Shown here: piece by piece, positions 50,780 to 59,410 of the stretch | Layout: the number at the start of each line of letters is the position of its first letter | Position numbering within the stretch: the stretch's first letter is position 1 | NCBI GenBank assembly: GCA_047600605.1 | Contig: JASGKK010000002.1 | Location: 1,550,001 to 1,614,000 of the forward strand | DNA length: 64,000 bases | Source: CAYMZZ01 sp047600605 | Lineage (GTDB): Bacteria; Bacteroidota; Bacteroidia; Chitinophagales; Chitinophagaceae | Reading direction: 5' to 3' | Position numbers and translations under genes: made by a program | Notes under the pieces: generated by a model | The model's input: only the letters and a program-made list of their open reading frames with translations | Database searches by the model: none | Told to the model about the DNA's origin: nothing

Positions 50780-50819
50780 AGATTCAATCGGAGAAAAACA
50801 AGGCACCTTGCGAACCACA
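50724..50819. repeat. 96-bp foldback: 30-31-nt imperfect inverted repeat
   Basis: Left arm 50724-50753 and right arm 50789-50819. Shared blocks are TGTGGTTCGC/GCGAACCACA (50724-50733, 50810-50819), GGTGC/GCACC (50735-50739, 50803-50807) and TGTTTTTCTCCG/CGGAGAAAAACA (50742-50753, 50789-50800), with one or two bases of mismatch between blocks and a 35-nt loop. The rest of 50441-50984 shows no other gene. It could be a structured RNA, a miniature mobile element remnant or a strong terminator. Confidence 0.8.
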
Positions 50820-50972
50820 AGAAAAAAATAAGAGAAGAATATGGAGCAATAAGGTGAATTTTATCTTCTGTTGCAGAAGCACCTATCAATCTAATCAAGT
50901 AGTTTTTCCAAAAGCCTTCGATAACTACCTCTATTTGAAAACCCGATTTCCCAGGACGGCAGTGCGGTGAAT

Positions 50973-50992
50973 AAGGCTGACCGGTCAGCCTT
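50973..50992 (-). terminator. Palindrome at the LytTR gene stop
   Basis: AAGGCTGACC/GGTCAGCCTT, perfect 10-bp arms that include the stop codon of the regulator gene (TGA at 50987-50985). On the minus strand it is followed by ATTCACC, a weak T-tract. Probably a terminator. Confidence 0.5.
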
Positions 50993-51710
50993 TCTGTATC
51001 ATCACATTCCGGGCAAGTATCTGCGCTACAAAGCTGCGGTAATTTCTGCCGATAGGCAGATGCTGCGACCCGATCTTAAGCTCCGCAGCCGAAAACTGGC
51101 TGATCTTTTTTACTGGTACTATATAGGAGCGATGGATACGTATAAAATTATCTGCCGGCAGGCTTTCACCAATATTGTTGATCGTATTCAGTGTTTTTAT
51201 ATTACTTCCATCGGCCAGATGAATGAATACATGGTTACGCAGACTTTCAATATAAAGAATGTCGTCGAGCAGTACCCGCACCATTTGTTTATCTGACCGT
51301 ACATAAAAAGACTCAGGGGCTGTTGTTGCTTCGTTGGATGCAGGTCCGGTTTCTTTTTGCGCAAGAAATTTGGTAATACTTTTCAGGAAACGTTCATACG
51401 AAAAGGGTTTCAGCAGGTAGTCAAGTACGTTCAATTCAAATGCTTCGATGGCATAGTTGGGATAGGCCGTGGTCAGGATCACCTGGGGTATATCGGGCAT
51501 GGTACGGAGAAACTGTATGCCACTGATCCCCGGCATCTGGATATCCAGAAATACCAGGTCTGTTTTTTTGCCCTGCAGCATGCCGATAGCCTCCACCACA
51601 CTCTGACAACGTCCTTCCAGCTTCAGAAAGTCAGTCTGAGCTATATAGGTTTCCAGTATGTCGAGTGCCAGTAGTTCATCATCCACTATCAGGCATTTGA
51701 TCTTCTTCAC
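50985..51710 (-). CDS. LytTR-family response regulator
   Basis: 241 aa. Receiver with DDE (10-12), phospho-acceptor Asp56 in LVFLDIQMPG and 'YLLKPFSYERF'. The LytTR domain (about 138-236) has 'ILYIESLRNHVFIHLADG' and 'FIRIHRSYIVPVKKI'. The kinase gene ends 2 bp before this start, so the pair is one operon. The divergent GH13-led hydrolase operon at 53007 is the nearest target (inference). Confidence 0.94.
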   Translation of the reverse strand: MKKIKCLIVDDELLALDILETYIAQTDFLKLEGRCQSVVEAIGMLQGKKTDLVFLDIQMPGISGIQFLRTMPDIPQVILTTAYPNYAIEAFELNVLDYLLKPFSYERFLKSITKFLAQKETGPASNEATTAPESFYVRSDKQMVRVLLDDILYIESLRNHVFIHLADGSNIKTLNTINNIGESLPADNFIRIHRSYIVPVKKISQFSAAELKIGSQHLPIGRNYRSFVAQILARNVMIQKG

Positions 51711-51712
51711 GA

Positions 51713-52774
51713 TTATAGATTGAGTACTAAAGTTACATGATGATGCAGATTATCCGCTTTGATGTTCAGCTCATACCTGCCAGCATACAAAAGATCCAGT
51801 CTTTTTGCCACATTCGGAAGTCCCACGCCGCCAGGCAGAGGAGCATCGGTTTTGTCTTTTTGGGCAATACTGTTGTCGACAGTAAGCATCAATGTCTGCC
51901 CATTCAACTGTATGTTAATGCGTACACTGGCTACCTGCTGCAATCCGCCTGTACTGTGTTTGATCGCATTTTCCACAAACGGAGTAAGCAGCATGGGGGC
52001 AATGGAATGTCCCTCTATATTTCCCTTTATGGTTAAATCGGCCTGGAACGTATTTCCAAACCGGATACGTTCCAGTTCGAGGTAGTCGCGTATAAAATCA
52101 ACTTCCTGCTCAAGGGGAACACTGTTAGCGGCTGTTTCGTACAACAGATAACGCAATAACCCCGACAATCGCAAGACAACATCCTTTGCCTGATCCGATT
52201 TTTTCAGCACAAGCGAGTAAAGGCTATTGAGTGTATTGAAAAGAAAATGGGGATGCACCTGGTTGCGGAGCAGAGCCAGTTCGGCTTCCACTCTTTTACT
52301 TTCCTGCTCCTGCTGTGCCCGCTGGATCGAGGTGAAATAATCAAACACTTTTATGGTCACCGGAATGGCCAGAGGAAAATTCAGTTTAATAATGGTCGTA
52401 AGCATCACAATTGGATCAAAGACCGATACCTGGTACCAATGAGGAAAGAAGTTGACCAGTATCACATAATTGTCAATATACCGGTTGATAATAGCAGCTA
52501 TCAGCAAGGTGATCCAGAAATACAGAAAGAAGAGGGCCACTTTTTTCCGGTATAGAAACCGGGGCAGCAGAAAATAAATAACGAAATAGACCATACCCAT
52601 GTGCAGCGGCAGCAGGAGCAGCTGTATGGTAAAGGTTTTTTTGAAATCGAAATCATAGCTGCCCCATACAATACCAAAAAAGCTGACATAGAAAATCCAG
52701 TAAAGCATATGCTGCAGCAGACGGTTGCTGGCTGTGCGGTTCAATGCCTGACTCCGGAATATGGTTAATTGCAT
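51713..52774 (-). CDS. LytS-family sensor histidine kinase
   Basis: 353 aa from the ATG at 52774; the frame extends 34 codons up without a plausible start. Four membrane spans (residues about 20-150) without an extracellular domain. His_kinase motif 'NQVHPHFLFNTLNSL' has phospho-acceptor His176. The HATPase part shows 'LTPFVENAIKHS' and 'GVGLPNVAKRLDLLY'. It acts with the LytTR regulator directly downstream. Divergent from the GH13 gene, 232 bp apart. Confidence 0.93.
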   Translation of the reverse strand: MQLTIFRSQALNRTASNRLLQHMLYWIFYVSFFGIVWGSYDFDFKKTFTIQLLLLPLHMGMVYFVIYFLLPRFLYRKKVALFFLYFWITLLIAAIINRYIDNYVILVNFFPHWYQVSVFDPIVMLTTIIKLNFPLAIPVTIKVFDYFTSIQRAQQEQESKRVEAELALLRNQVHPHFLFNTLNSLYSLVLKKSDQAKDVVLRLSGLLRYLLYETAANSVPLEQEVDFIRDYLELERIRFGNTFQADLTIKGNIEGHSIAPMLLTPFVENAIKHSTGGLQQVASVRINIQLNGQTLMLTVDNSIAQKDKTDAPLPGGVGLPNVAKRLDLLYAGRYELNIKADNLHHHVTLVLNL

Positions 52775-53006
52775 ACAGTCAAATTTAATTGTAATCGGCC
52801 ACTGCAGTGTCAAATACCATTCGGCCGGGACAAACAACCGGTCGGAAAGGACGAATGAAGGCTCCAGCTGCCGCATACGCCGTTTAGCACAACCGGTATG
52901 TCAATAGTCCCTCCTGCATGCTTCTCTGTCCTGTACAGGATTGCAGAAAAGGAAATCGCTTTTATTTAGCAGTCGTTAGTGTTTTATTCAACCATAAAGA
53001 ATACGA

Positions 53007-54845
53007 ATGAAAACAAAAATGCTTGTCATCCTGGCTTTTCTGCTGTCGGGAAAAATGTTTGCACAGCAGTTGCGTGTAGAGCCTGCTAACTGGTGGGTAG
53101 GTATGCGCACGCCACAGCTTCAGTTGCTGATCTATGGAAAAGATATTGCCTCCTCCACACCACAGCTCAGCTACCCGGGTGTTACCCTGCAGCGGGTTAC
53201 CCGTGTGGAAAATGGCAATTACCTCTTTCTGGACCTGTATATTGATAATGCCAGCGCAGCTCCGGGCAAATTCGACATCCTGTTTCAAAAGAATAATAAG
53301 ACGGTTAACAGGTATACCTATGAGTTGATGGCGCGTGAGCCCAACTCGGCCAATCGTGCCAGCTTTACGCCGGCCGATATTATGTACCTGATCACACCCG
53401 ACCGTTTTGCCAATGGTGACCCGGCTAATGATAAAGTGGCTTCTCTTAAAGAAGGCGTGAACCGCGCTGATGAAAATGGCCGGCATGGGGGAGATCTTCA
53501 GGGAATCATTGACCACCTCGGCTATGTGCGCGATATGGGTTTTACCGCTATCTGGATGACCCCTGTATTGCAAAATGACCAGCCTAATTATTCCTATCAT
53601 GGATATTCGATCACCGACTTTTATGCGATTGATACACGTATGGGCAGTAATCAGCAGTATAAGGAGCTTGCAGATAAAGCCGCTGGCATGGGTATCAAGA
53701 TTGTGATGGATATGGTATTTAATCACTGCGGATCTGAACACTGGTGGATGAAAGACCTGCCTTCGGGAGACTGGATCAATTTCAGCGATAATGTACAATA
53801 CACCAATCACCGCAAGACAGTGACGCAGGATCCGCATGTGGCAAAGAGCGATTCAATTCTCCTGAGCGATGGATGGTTCTCTAAGACAATGCCCGATCTG
53901 AATCAGAAAAATCCGCTGATGGCTGCTTACCTGATCCAGAACAGTATCTGGTGGATCGAATATGCCGGACTGGGCGGTATACGGGTAGATACCTATCCTT
54001 ATCCCGATATGTACTTTATGGCCGACTGGACCAAACGGATCGCAACCGAATATCCCAATATGAATATAGTGGGAGAGGAATGGAGCGAAAACCCGGCTTC
54101 CGTTGCTTACTGGCAGCGCGGTAAGAAAAATCAGAATGGATATGTTTCCTGGTTGCCCAGCCTGATGGATTTTCCCGTACAGGGAGCATTGATCCGGGCT
54201 TTATCGGAAGAAGAGAAATACAATGCCGGTGGATTCCTGTATCTCTACGATATCCTGGCCAACGATTTTCAATATGCCAATTCCGACAACCTGGTTGTGT
54301 TTGCCGACAACCATGATATCCACCGTCTGTACAACCAGGTGGGGAAAGATACGGGGCTGGTCAAACTGGCACTGGCCTTTGTACTCACCAGTCGCGGTAT
54401 ACCGCAACTCATGTATGGCACCGAACTCAATATGGAAGGCCAAACCCATGGCCAGATACGAAGCGATTTTCCCGGTGGCTGGTCAGGCGATGCCGTAAAT
54501 GTGTTTACCGGTAAAGGCCTCACACCGGAGCAGCTTTCCATCCAGGCTTTTGTGAAAAAGCTGGTACGCTGGCGGCGTCAGCATCCTGTATTGTCTGCTG
54601 GCAAGCTGGTGCATTATCGGCCGCTGAAGGAAGCGTATGTATATATACGCTACAATGAAAAAGGAAAAGTGATGGTGGTACTTAATAAAAACAAAGCAGC
54701 CCTTTCGCTTGACCTGGCTCCTTACCGTGCTGAACTGGGGCCGGCACGACAGGGAACGGATGTACTGACCGGCAATACCGTTTCATTGGATCAGCCGGTA
54801 GCTGTACCCGCCCGCTCACCGCTTATTATTGAAATAAAAAATTAA
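53007..54845 (+). CDS. GH13 alpha-amylase-family enzyme (neopullulanase/SusA-like)
   Basis: 612 aa. Signal peptide ending KMFAQ (19). N-terminal Ig-like domain (about 22-110, 'VEPANWWVGMRTPQLQLLIYG', cited in part) of the cyclomaltodextrinase type, then the catalytic barrel. Visible active-site motifs: 'DMVFNHCG', nucleophile Asp328 in GGIRVDTYPY, acid/base Glu357 in VGEEWSE, and Asp437 in FADNHD. A C-terminal beta domain closes the protein. It is periplasmic and would hydrolyse alpha-1,4 (and possibly 1,6) glucans or maltooligosaccharides. First gene of a tight six-gene operon. Confidence 0.93.
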   Translation: MKTKMLVILAFLLSGKMFAQQLRVEPANWWVGMRTPQLQLLIYGKDIASSTPQLSYPGVTLQRVTRVENGNYLFLDLYIDNASAAPGKFDILFQKNNKTVNRYTYELMAREPNSANRASFTPADIMYLITPDRFANGDPANDKVASLKEGVNRADENGRHGGDLQGIIDHLGYVRDMGFTAIWMTPVLQNDQPNYSYHGYSITDFYAIDTRMGSNQQYKELADKAAGMGIKIVMDMVFNHCGSEHWWMKDLPSGDWINFSDNVQYTNHRKTVTQDPHVAKSDSILLSDGWFSKTMPDLNQKNPLMAAYLIQNSIWWIEYAGLGGIRVDTYPYPDMYFMADWTKRIATEYPNMNIVGEEWSENPASVAYWQRGKKNQNGYVSWLPSLMDFPVQGALIRALSEEEKYNAGGFLYLYDILANDFQYANSDNLVVFADNHDIHRLYNQVGKDTGLVKLALAFVLTSRGIPQLMYGTELNMEGQTHGQIRSDFPGGWSGDAVNVFTGKGLTPEQLSIQAFVKKLVRWRRQHPVLSAGKLVHYRPLKEAYVYIRYNEKGKVMVVLNKNKAALSLDLAPYRAELGPARQGTDVLTGNTVSLDQPVAVPARSPLIIEIKN

Positions 54846-54854
54846 CACACGATC

Positions 54855-56081
54855 ATGATAAATAATCTGCAAAAGCATTTTACAGGTATATTACTTCTTT
54901 CCATATTTTCTCTCTGTTTCATAGCCTGTAATAATGAAACCGGCAAAGAAGAGGAAAAAAACCCGAAAGCCGCCACACAGCCCGTTAAAGGCACGCCAGA
55001 GGAATATCTGAAAGCCAATTTTCAGAGCCCTGAGCAGTATATCCTCAGCAAGTTTAAAACACATGATGTGATCCTGCTGTCGGAAGATCATGCTGTAAAG
55101 CACAACCTGGTAATGGCGCGTAATATCATTCCTGAATTATATAAAGCAGGGATATACAATTTCGGGATGGAGTTTGGAGCCGAAGAAGATCAGGCTACCC
55201 TCGATTCGCTGGTGACCGCCCCGGTTTATAGCGAAGAAGTAGCCAGGAGGATCATGTTTAATTATAATGTAGGATGGGTCTTTAATGAGTATATGGATAT
55301 TTACCGTGCCGCCTGGGAACTCAACCATTCATTGCCGGCAGGCAGCCGGCCATTCCGGATACTCAATATCAGCTACCGGTACAACTGGGCTATGTGTGAA
55401 GATCAGTATTATGGTATCCGTACACCGGCGCTCATCAGCGGGATTTTTAATAAGGGAAATACAGAATTTTTCAGGGCCGACCTGATCAAAAGGCAGATAC
55501 TGGATAAGAAAGAAAAAATACTGGTGATCTGTGGTTTTGGACATGCCTTTACCAAATACAATACACCTTATTACGACTACCGGGAAGAAAACTTTTACCG
55601 TTTCGATACCAATCGCATGGGCAATATCCTGTACCGGCATGCACCTGATAAGGTATTTACCATATTACTGCACTATCCGTTTGAAAGCAAAACCTATGGG
55701 CATGCCATTTTGTATGCTCCGGCTGCCGGCCGCATTGACAGTGTAATGAAACAACTGGGCAATCGCCCGGCAGGATTTGATCTGGATAATACTCCGTTTG
55801 GAGAACTGCGCGATACCAGTGCCTATTCGATCGGGTATCCTGACTTTAAACTTAGCGATATGGCCAATGGATATATTTTCTATCAGCCATTTGAGCAGTA
55901 TGAAGGCTGTACCATTGATCCATTATTTCTTACCGACAAAAACTGGCCCGAGGTAGTGCTTAATTATCCCGACAAGGATATACAGAAAGTACCAAAAAGT
56001 AAGGAAGAATATATTTCCAATATCAGCCGCTATGTGGATATCAAATTCAGATACCGTAATCTGAAACCGGCCGGTCAGTAA
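54855..56081 (+). CDS. ChaN/EreA/Tiki-superfamily-like lipoprotein
   Basis: 408 aa. Lipobox FIAC after a long leader (lipidated Cys25), then a charged linker. Signature residues: 'VILLSEDHAVKHN' (E..H), 'FGMEFGAEEDQ' (Glu pair) and 'ILVICGFGHAF' (His). These match the acidic/His layout of erythromycin esterase, ChaN and Tiki-like proteins, although overall similarity cannot be measured here. It shares the pattern with the secreted protein at 15705-16928. It is 9 bp after the GH13 gene, so a hydrolase acting on the same substrate is plausible. The real activity is unknown. Confidence 0.62.
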   Translation: MINNLQKHFTGILLLSIFSLCFIACNNETGKEEEKNPKAATQPVKGTPEEYLKANFQSPEQYILSKFKTHDVILLSEDHAVKHNLVMARNIIPELYKAGIYNFGMEFGAEEDQATLDSLVTAPVYSEEVARRIMFNYNVGWVFNEYMDIYRAAWELNHSLPAGSRPFRILNISYRYNWAMCEDQYYGIRTPALISGIFNKGNTEFFRADLIKRQILDKKEKILVICGFGHAFTKYNTPYYDYREENFYRFDTNRMGNILYRHAPDKVFTILLHYPFESKTYGHAILYAPAAGRIDSVMKQLGNRPAGFDLDNTPFGELRDTSAYSIGYPDFKLSDMANGYIFYQPFEQYEGCTIDPLFLTDKNWPEVVLNYPDKDIQKVPKSKEEYISNISRYVDIKFRYRNLKPAGQ

Positions 56082-56106
56082 TCTGTTTTCTTATTAATGT
56101 ATTTGT

Positions 56107-56967
56107 ATGAAACACGCATTTGTCTGCCTGTTGCTGCTGGCGTTATTTCCCGCCTGCAGCAATAAAACCAGGAACGGGACGATTCAGAAATACCCGGCAT
56201 TCCCTTCGCAATTTGTTCAGACGCGCAATGTGGAGGTATATCTCCCGCCAGGGCATACGAAGAGCAAAAAGTATGATGTACTATATGTGCATGACGGCCA
56301 GAATCTGTTTGATAAAACAACTGCATTCAGCAGAGATGAATGGGAAATAGATGAGCGGGTGACCAGTCTGCTCAACAGCGATAGTATAAGACCGGTGATA
56401 GTGGTGGCCGTATGGAATTCGGCAAAACGGTTTGAAGAGTATATGCCGGCTAAACCTGCTGAGGACGTGCGACAGGCATTGCTGACCGATTCTGTGCATA
56501 AAGGGAAAGAGCTGATCTCCGATGCCTATCTGAAATTCCTGGTCTACGAGCTGAAGCCATTTGTAGACCGTGAGTTCAGTACTTATACCACACCTGATCA
56601 TACCTGGATCATGGGATCGAGCATGGGAGGGCTGATCTCCTGTTATGCGGTCAACGAATACCCGCAGGTATTTGGCGGAGCCGCCTGTATTTCCACCCAC
56701 TGGCCGGCATTAAAGGGCGCTTATCTGAAACAACTAATGCGGGGTGTGCCCGATCCTGCCACGCACCGTTTTTATTTCGATCATGGTACGGCCGGACTCG
56801 ATTCGCTGTATGCTCCTTACCAGCAACGGGCAGACAGCATCTTTGCTGCGGCTGGATATAAAAAAAATGAAAACTGGGTGTCACTGCAATTTGAGGAGGC
56901 TGCTCATAACGAAGCCGCCTGGCAGCAGCGGATTGATCAACCATTAAAATTCCTTTTAAAGAAATAA
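56107..56967 (+). CDS. Putative esterase lipoprotein (enterochelin-esterase/EstD-like)
   Basis: 286 aa. Lipobox FPAC with lipidated Cys17. Alpha/beta-hydrolase of the putative esterase family: 'KYDVLYVHDGQNLFD', nucleophile Ser172 in MGSSMGGLIS and a likely catalytic His in 'FEEAAHNEAAW'. Members cleave esters such as acylated sugars, feruloyl or siderophore esters. With GH13, GH31 and another esterase in the operon, removal of ester substituents from a polysaccharide or glycoside is a reasonable inference. Anchored in the periplasm or on the outer membrane. Confidence 0.88.
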   Translation: MKHAFVCLLLLALFPACSNKTRNGTIQKYPAFPSQFVQTRNVEVYLPPGHTKSKKYDVLYVHDGQNLFDKTTAFSRDEWEIDERVTSLLNSDSIRPVIVVAVWNSAKRFEEYMPAKPAEDVRQALLTDSVHKGKELISDAYLKFLVYELKPFVDREFSTYTTPDHTWIMGSSMGGLISCYAVNEYPQVFGGAACISTHWPALKGAYLKQLMRGVPDPATHRFYFDHGTAGLDSLYAPYQQRADSIFAAAGYKKNENWVSLQFEEAAHNEAAWQQRIDQPLKFLLKK

Positions 56968-56973
56968 ACAGCT

Positions 56974-58575
56974 ATGCGATACCTGATACTGTTTGCTTTT
57001 GGTGCTACATTTTTTCTGTCGTGTAAAACAGCGAAGAATAGTTTTGCCACACCGGGCGATGCTGTCGCCAGCACTACCGCTGGTCCTGTACGTGGATTCA
57101 GTACAGCCGGTATTTATATTTTTAAAGGAATTCCATATGCACAGGCGGAAAGATTTATGCCACCCCGGCCACTGACTTCATGGAAAGAAGTGCGGAGTAC
57201 CGTTTCTTATGGACCTGCGTGTCCGCAAAACACGCCAAAGGTGATCAATGAATCGGAGTTTTTCTTTCATCATGACTTTGGTTTCCCGTCAGAAAACTGT
57301 CTGTCATTAAATATCTGGACACCAGGCATCCAGGATCATCGCAAACGCCCGGTGATGGTATGGTTGCATGGAGGAGGTTTTGCAACCGGATCGGGCAATG
57401 AACTGCCTTCTTATGATGGAGAAAATCTGAGTCGCAAAGGAGATGTGGTAGTCGTGAATCTCAACCATCGGTTAAATGTGCTGGGCTTCCTGGATCTGTC
57501 TGTCTTTGGCGAAAAGTATAAGTCTTCCGGCAATATAGGTATGCTGGATATTGTGGCTGCGTTGCAATGGGTAAAAGAAAACATCCGCTCCTTTGGCGGC
57601 GACCCGGACAACATCACCATTTTTGGTCAGTCTGGCGGTGGCCGCAAAGTGACGGCATTGTTATCGATGCCCGGGGCAAAAGGATTGTTTCATAAGGCCA
57701 TCATACAAAGCGGAGCAGGGCTTTCTTTTTACAATAAAGACGAAAGCCAGCGTATTGGAAAACTGGTAGCAGCCCGGTTGGGATTAACTGAATCGACGAT
57801 TGATTCTATTCAGCGTATTCCCTATGAAAGATTGCGCGAAGCAGGCGAGGAGGCATTGAAACAATTAAATGAAGAGTATCGCCGGCAGGCACGTACACTG
57901 GATGGATTCAATGTGCGATGGAGCCCTGTCATTGATAATGATATTATTCCATATCAGCCGGGTGATCTGCGCTCCAATGAATTTTCGAAAGGAATACCCA
58001 TCATTATAGGATCCAATAAACATGAGTTTATTGCCGCTTTCGACAAAACGGGGCCTTTTCAACAACCCAGCGAGCAGGAAGCGATGGCGCAGTTGGCTAT
58101 CCGCTATCCGGGTATGGCAGAGGCATATGCTACTGCTGTGAAGCAGGCCTATCCGGATACCAAACGGCCTCTCGATCTGCTGGAGATTGACAGCCGCACA
58201 CGCGCAGCCAGTTTGCAGTTGGCGGCTATTAAATCAGCAGCCAGCACCGTATATAATTACCTGTTTACCTGGGAATCGCCTGTATTGGATGGACGCTTCC
58301 GGTCTGCTCATTGCCTGGAACTCCCCTTTGTATTTAATAATGTGGAGAAATGCCGTGAAATGACAGGGCTGACCAAAGAGGCGTTTCAACTGGGTGATCG
58401 TATGAGCCAGTCCTGGATAAACTTTGCCCGCACCGGTAATCCTCAGTATAACAAACTGCCTGACTGGAAGGCTTATCTGCCTGCCAATGGTAATACATTG
58501 CTGTTTAATGCTACACCAAAACTGGTGCAGCATCATGACAGAAAATTGCTTGAGCTGGCCGCTACTAAAAATTGA
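56974..58575 (+). CDS. Type B carboxylesterase lipoprotein
   Basis: 533 aa. Lipobox FLSC (lipidated Cys17). Carboxylesterase B signature: 'GIPYAQAERFMPP', 'EDCLSLNIWTP'-type segment as SENCLSLNIWTP, oxyanion 'WLHGGGFATGSG', nucleophile Ser220 in TIFGQSGGGRKV, acid in 'IGSNKHEF' (Glu) and His in 'SAHCLELPFVF'. It hydrolyses carboxylic esters; the natural substrate is unknown. It is 6 bp after the putative esterase gene and 5 bp before the SMP-30-like gene, in the same operon. Confidence 0.93.
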   Translation: MRYLILFAFGATFFLSCKTAKNSFATPGDAVASTTAGPVRGFSTAGIYIFKGIPYAQAERFMPPRPLTSWKEVRSTVSYGPACPQNTPKVINESEFFFHHDFGFPSENCLSLNIWTPGIQDHRKRPVMVWLHGGGFATGSGNELPSYDGENLSRKGDVVVVNLNHRLNVLGFLDLSVFGEKYKSSGNIGMLDIVAALQWVKENIRSFGGDPDNITIFGQSGGGRKVTALLSMPGAKGLFHKAIIQSGAGLSFYNKDESQRIGKLVAARLGLTESTIDSIQRIPYERLREAGEEALKQLNEEYRRQARTLDGFNVRWSPVIDNDIIPYQPGDLRSNEFSKGIPIIIGSNKHEFIAAFDKTGPFQQPSEQEAMAQLAIRYPGMAEAYATAVKQAYPDTKRPLDLLEIDSRTRAASLQLAAIKSAASTVYNYLFTWESPVLDGRFRSAHCLELPFVFNNVEKCREMTGLTKEAFQLGDRMSQSWINFARTGNPQYNKLPDWKAYLPANGNTLLFNATPKLVQHHDRKLLELAATKN

Positions 58576-58580
58576 CAGGC

Positions 58581-59405
58581 ATGAAATTATTATATGGATT
58601 GTTGCTGATCCTGTCTTTTTCAGGAAAAATACAGGCGCAGCAACTGGAAAAGATCTGGGAAACGGATAAAATATTTTCCTCGCCGGAATCTGTAATGTAT
58701 GACAGCGCCAGCCGGCTTATTTATGTATCCAGTATCAATGGCAATTCAGGAGATAAGGACGGCAACGGGTTTATTTCACGGCTTTATTCTGATGGTAGTG
58801 TGAAGGATCTGCACTGGATAAAAGGTTTGGATGCCCCCAAAGGCATGGCTGTTTATAACAACCGGCTCTATGTAGCCGATATTGATCATCTGGTAGAGAT
58901 TGATAGGAACACAGGAAGTATTCTCAACAGGTATACATCAGCCGATGCCGTTTTTCTCAATGACGTAGCTGTAAGTGGCGATGGCATTGTATATGTATCA
59001 GACAGCCGGGCCAACCGCATCTTCCGGCTAAAAGAGAGCAGACTGGATGTATGGTTAACCCATCCTGAATTTTCCAAAACCAATGGCCTGCTGGTACGTG
59101 GACGTTATTTATATATTGGCTCTACCGTTATTCACCGTGTTAACAGGCGTAATAAACGCATAAAAGTTATTCAGGAGGATTGCGAAGGAATTGATGGACT
59201 GGTAGAAAATGAAAAAAGAGAGCTGATATTCTCCAACTGGTTTGGACGTATTGTAATGAGAAAGCAACGAAAATTGAAAGTTCTGTTGTACACGAAGGAG
59301 CAACAGATCAATACTGCTGATATTTTTTACAGTCCGGAATTAAAATTATTGCTGGTACCTACTTTTCTGGATAACCGGGTACTGGCTTATCGCATCAATT
59401 ATTGA
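58581..59405 (+). CDS. Secreted SMP-30/gluconolactonase-like beta-propeller
   Basis: 274 aa from the ATG at 58581; the frame opens nine bases earlier with TTG. Signal peptide ends KIQAQ. Six propeller-like blades: 'SPESVMYDSASRLIYVSS', 'APKGMAVYNNRLYVADID', 'FLNDVAVSGDGIVYVSDS', 'TNGLLVRGRYLYIGS', 'GIDGLVENEKRELIFSN' and 'NTADIFYSPELKLLLVP'. SMP-30-like proteins bind calcium and hydrolyse lactones, but the exact metal-ligand set is not complete here. Part of the glycosidase/esterase operon; lactone or ester hydrolysis is plausible but not shown. Confidence 0.8.
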   Translation: MKLLYGLLLILSFSGKIQAQQLEKIWETDKIFSSPESVMYDSASRLIYVSSINGNSGDKDGNGFISRLYSDGSVKDLHWIKGLDAPKGMAVYNNRLYVADIDHLVEIDRNTGSILNRYTSADAVFLNDVAVSGDGIVYVSDSRANRIFRLKESRLDVWLTHPEFSKTNGLLVRGRYLYIGSTVIHRVNRRNKRIKVIQEDCEGIDGLVENEKRELIFSNWFGRIVMRKQRKLKVLLYTKEQQINTADIFYSPELKLLLVPTFLDNRVLAYRINY

Positions 59406-59410
59406 GAGGA

